The position numbers and the translations under genes were made by a program. This document shows, piece by piece, positions 61,213 through 64,000 of a stretch of 64,000 nt of DNA (positions within the stretch are counted from its first letter, which is position 1; each line of letters begins with the position of its first letter). The notes beneath the pieces are model-generated. The model saw only the letters and a list, made by a program, of their open reading frames with translations. It made no database searches and had not been told where the DNA came from. This DNA comes from Ptiloglossa arizonensis. Taxonomy: Eukaryota > Arthropoda > Insecta > Hymenoptera > Colletidae. The DNA is taken from positions 744,001 to 808,000 of the forward strand of contig NW_027478419.1 in the NCBI RefSeq assembly GCF_051014685.1, written 5' to 3'.

Positions 61213-64000
61213 GCAAAATTTCTGTTGCATCTGCAAGTAGAAACTCGCCCGATTACAACGGTATGCGTACTTTTCCCCTAGGCCGTTCTAGTTATTCGTT
61301 TCGAGCATCAGAACTGCGAAAATTTTGAGTTTCTCAAGCGTTTCTTACCTCCAAACTGCCATATCTCGCGAACGGATCGACCAATCCGCAAAATTTCTGT
61401 TGCTTCTGAAAGTAGAAACTCGCCCGATTACAACGGTATGCGCACTTTTCCCCTAGGCCGTTCTAGTCATTCGTTTCGAGCATCAGAACTGCGAAAATTT
61501 TGAGCTTCTAAAGCGTTTCCTACTTCCAAACTGCCATATCTCGTGAACGGATCGACCAATCCGCAAAATTTCTGTTGCATCTGAAAGTAGAAACTCGCCC
61601 GATTACATCGGTATGCGTACTTTTCCCCTAGGCCGTTCTAGTTATTCGTTTCGAGCATCAGAACTGCGAAAATTTTGAGTTTCTCAAGCGTTTCTTACAT
61701 CCAAACTGCCATATCTCGCGAACGGATTGACCAATCCGCAAAATTTCTGTTGCATCTGAAAGTAGAAACTCGCCCGATTACAACGGTATGCGCACTTTTC
61801 CCCTAGGCCGTTCTAGTTACTCGTGTCGAGCATCAGAACTGCGAAAATTTTGAGTTTCTCAAGCGTTTCTTATCTCCAAACTGCCATATCTCGCGAACGG
61901 ATCGACCAAACCGCAAAATTTCTGTTGCATCTGAAAGTAGAAACTCGCCCGATTACAACGGTATGCGCACTTTTCCCCTAGGCCGTTCTAGTTATTCGTT
62001 TCAAGCATCAGAACTGCGCAAATTTTGAGTTTCTCAAGCGTTTCTTACATCCAAACTGCCATATCTCGCGAACGGATTGACCAATCCGCAAAATTTCTGT
62101 TGCATCTGAAAGTAGAAACTCGCCCGATTACAACGGTATGTGTAGTTTTCCCCTAGGCCGTTCCAGTTATTCATTTCGAGCATCAGAACTGCGAAAATTT
62201 TGAGTTTCTCAAGCGTTTCTTACCTCCAAACTGCCATATCTCGCGAACGGATTGATCAATCCGCAAAATTTCTGTTGCTTCTGAAAGTAGAAACTCGCCC
62301 GATTACAACGGTATGCGCACTTTTCCCCTAGGCCGTTCTAGTCATTCGTTTCGAGCATCAGAACTGCGAAAATTTTGAGCTTCTCAAGCGTTTCCTACTT
62401 CCAAACTGCCATATCTCGTGAACGGATCGACCAATCCGCAAAATTTCTGTTGCATCTGAAAGTAGAAACTCGCCCGATTACATCAGTATGCGTACTTTTC
62501 CCCTAGGCCGTTCTAGTTATTCGTTTCGAGCATCAGAACTGCGAAAATTTTGAGTTTCTCAAGCGTTACTTACATCCAAACTGCCACATCTCGCGAACGG
62601 ATTGACCAATCCGCAAAATTTCTGTTGCATCTGAAAGTAGAAACTCGCCCGATTAAAACGGTATGTGTAGTTTTCCCCTAGGCCGTTCCGGTTATTCGTT
62701 TCGAGCATCAGAACTGCGAAAATTTTGAGTTTCTCGAGCGTTTCTTACCTCCAAACTGCCATATCTCGCGAACGGATTGACCAATCCGCATGATTTCTAT
62801 TGCATTTGAAAGTAAAAACTCGCCCGATTACAACTGTATGCGCACTTTTCCCCTGGGCCGTTCTAGTTATTCGTTTCGAGCATCAGAACTGCGAAAATTT
62901 TGAGTTTCTCAAGTGTTTCTTACCTCCAAACTGCCACATCTCGCGAACGGATTGACCAATCCGCAAAATTTCTGTTGCATCCGAAAGTAGAAACTCGCCC
63001 GATTACAACGGTATGTGTAGTTTTCCCCTAGGCCGTTCCAGTTATTCGTTTCAAGCATCAGAACTGCGCAAATTTTGAGTTTCTCTAGCGTTTCTTACCT
63101 CCAAACAGCCATATCTCGCGAACGGATTGACCAATCCGCAAAATTTTTGTTGCATCTGAAAGTAGAAACTCGCCCGATTACAACGGTATGCGCACTTTTC
63201 CCCTAGGCCGTTCTCGTCATTCGTTTCGAGCATCAGAACTGCGAAAATTTTGAGCTTCTCAAGCGTTTCCTACTTCCAAACTGCCATATCTCGTGAACTG
63301 ATCGACCAATCCGCAAAATTTCTGTTGCATCTGAAAGTAGAAACTCGCCCGATTACAACGGTATGCGCAATTTTCCCCTAGGCCGTTCTAGTTATCCGTT
63401 TCGAGCATGAGAACTGCGAAAATTTTGAGTTTCTCAAGCGTTTCTTACATCCAAACGGCCATATCTCGCGAACGGATCGAACAATCCTCAAAATTTCTGT
63501 TGCATCTGAAAGTAGAAACTCGCCCGAATACAACGGTATGCGCACTTTTCCCCTAGGCCGTTCTTGTTATTCGTTTCAAGCATCAGAACTGCGCAAATTT
63601 TGAGTTTCTCAAGCGTTTCTTACATCCAAACTGCCATATCTCGCGAACGGATTGACCAATCCGCAAAATTTCTGTTTCATCTGAAAGTAGAAACTCGCCC
63701 GATTACATCGGTATGCGTACTTTTCCCCTAGGCCGTTCTAATTATTCGTTTCGAGCATCAGAACTGCGAAAATTTTGAGCTTCTCAAGCGTTTCTTACAT
63801 CCAAACTGCCATATCTCGCGAACGGATTGACCGATCCGCAAAATTTCTGTTGCATCTGAAAGTAGAAACTCGCCCGATTACAACGGTATGCGCACTTTTC
63901 CCCAAGGCCGTTCTAGTTACTCGTGTCGAGCATCAGAACTGCGAAAATTTTGAGTTTCTCAAGCGTTTCTTATCTCCAACCTGCCATATCTCGCGAACGG
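59753..64000 (+). repeat. Right segment: final register
   Basis: Monomers start at 59,846+175n to the end (for example 63,871), so the total register loss from the left edge is 5 bp. Only satellite monomers are present. The last complete stretch ends inside a CTCCAACCTGCC monomer, and the array clearly continues past the window. Confidence 0.9.
61930..63650 (+). repeat. Third copy of a 1.7-kb block
   Basis: Matches about 59,305-61,025 (2,625 bp upstream, 15 monomers) and about 32,360-34,080. All three carry the ACATCAGTATG, GCGTTACTTAC, AGTAAAAACTCG, TGCATCCGAAAG, CTCTAGCG with CAAACAGCC, and CAATCCTCAAAA series. Private changes in this copy are ACTGTATGCG at about 62,833, GCCCGAATAC at about 63,526 and TTCTTGTTATTCG at about 63,562. 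To the right it switches to the TCTGTTTCATC/CTAATTATTCG series seen at 34.26 kb. Confidence 0.83.

Larger units (their letters stand above)
1..64000 (+). repeat. Tandem satellite array, 175-bp monomer, about 366 copies
   Basis: The entire window is one head-to-tail array of a 175-bp monomer, all copies in the same orientation. I take the monomer to begin at CGCCCGATTACAACGG and to end at GTAGAAACT; the boundary is arbitrary. The consensus has about 46 C and 32 G per 175 bp (about 45% G+C) and about 13 CpG. Most copies differ from each other by a few substitutions at recurrent positions. No transposon, gene, RNA gene or unrelated spacer interrupts the array. The monomer length is within the size range of one nucleosome plus linker, which is common for centromeric and heterochromatic satellites of plants and animals; a centromeric role is inference only. 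Because 175 is not a multiple of 3, each reading frame shifts at every monomer. Neither edge of the array is in the window. Confidence 0.98.

Noticed and set aside
1..64000. CRISPR-like direct repeat array
   Set aside because: Repeats are 175 bp and contiguous, with no unique spacers and no cas genes. The variation is distributed along the whole unit, as in a eukaryotic satellite.
1..64000. Tandem repeat encoding a repetitive protein
   Set aside because: Unit length is not a multiple of 3, and every frame has stops within one to three monomers.
1..64000. Naming the organism or a known satellite family
   Set aside because: The consensus has a style seen in some plant centromeric satellites (TTTCGAGC, TTTCTC and CTCGCGA-like motifs), but I cannot match it to a named family from memory. 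A search of repeat databases with the consensus would be decisive.

Overview
The whole 64 kb window is a single block of satellite DNA. A monomer of 175 bp is repeated head to tail about 366 times, always in the same orientation, from the first base to the last. I found no gene, RNA gene, transposon, microsatellite, telomeric repeat or non-satellite spacer. An uninterrupted tandem array this long points to a eukaryotic chromosome in a heterochromatic, possibly pericentromeric or centromeric, region. The species cannot be named from the sequence. The consensus monomer is about 45% G+C and unusually CpG-rich (about 13 CpG per 175 bp, roughly 1.5 times expectation).

The array keeps register remarkably well. 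If a monomer is taken to begin at the motif CGCCCGATTACAACGG, starts fall at 1+175k up to about 11.7 kb. A 2-bp deletion near 11,712 then moves them to 11,724+175m. Three separate 1-bp T deletions between 59,408 and 59,751 move them by 3 more. These four indels are the only ones I found; all other variation is substitution.

Layout. 1-11.7 kb is the most heterogeneous part, with many private substitutions and patchy duplications. 11.7-15.2 kb holds 2-, 6- and 10-monomer-spaced copies. 15.2-19.6 kb holds a 13-monomer-spaced duplication and one perfectly doubled monomer. 20.1-22.1 kb holds a tandem 5-monomer (875 bp) higher-order unit. 23.9-29.9 kb is a near-perfect tandem duplication of 17 monomers (2,975 bp). 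30-44 kb is a mosaic of smaller copies (39-, 26-, 9-, 8- and 5-monomer spacing). 44.4-61.2 kb is largely a second, collinear version of 18.3-34.3 kb, and contains its own 13-monomer (2,275 bp) tandem duplication at 50.6-55.2 kb. The last part repeats a 1.7 kb block once more.

The biology visible here is that of unequal exchange and segmental amplification, not of genes. Blocks of whole monomers have been copied, deleted and re-copied at many scales, and hybrid monomers mark at least one exchange point. Each monomer carries a conserved 16-bp dyad, an AAAATTTT block and a TCGCGA core, which may matter for chromatin. Open reading frames of up to about 119 codons exist only because some frames lack stops for two or three monomers; none looks like a gene.
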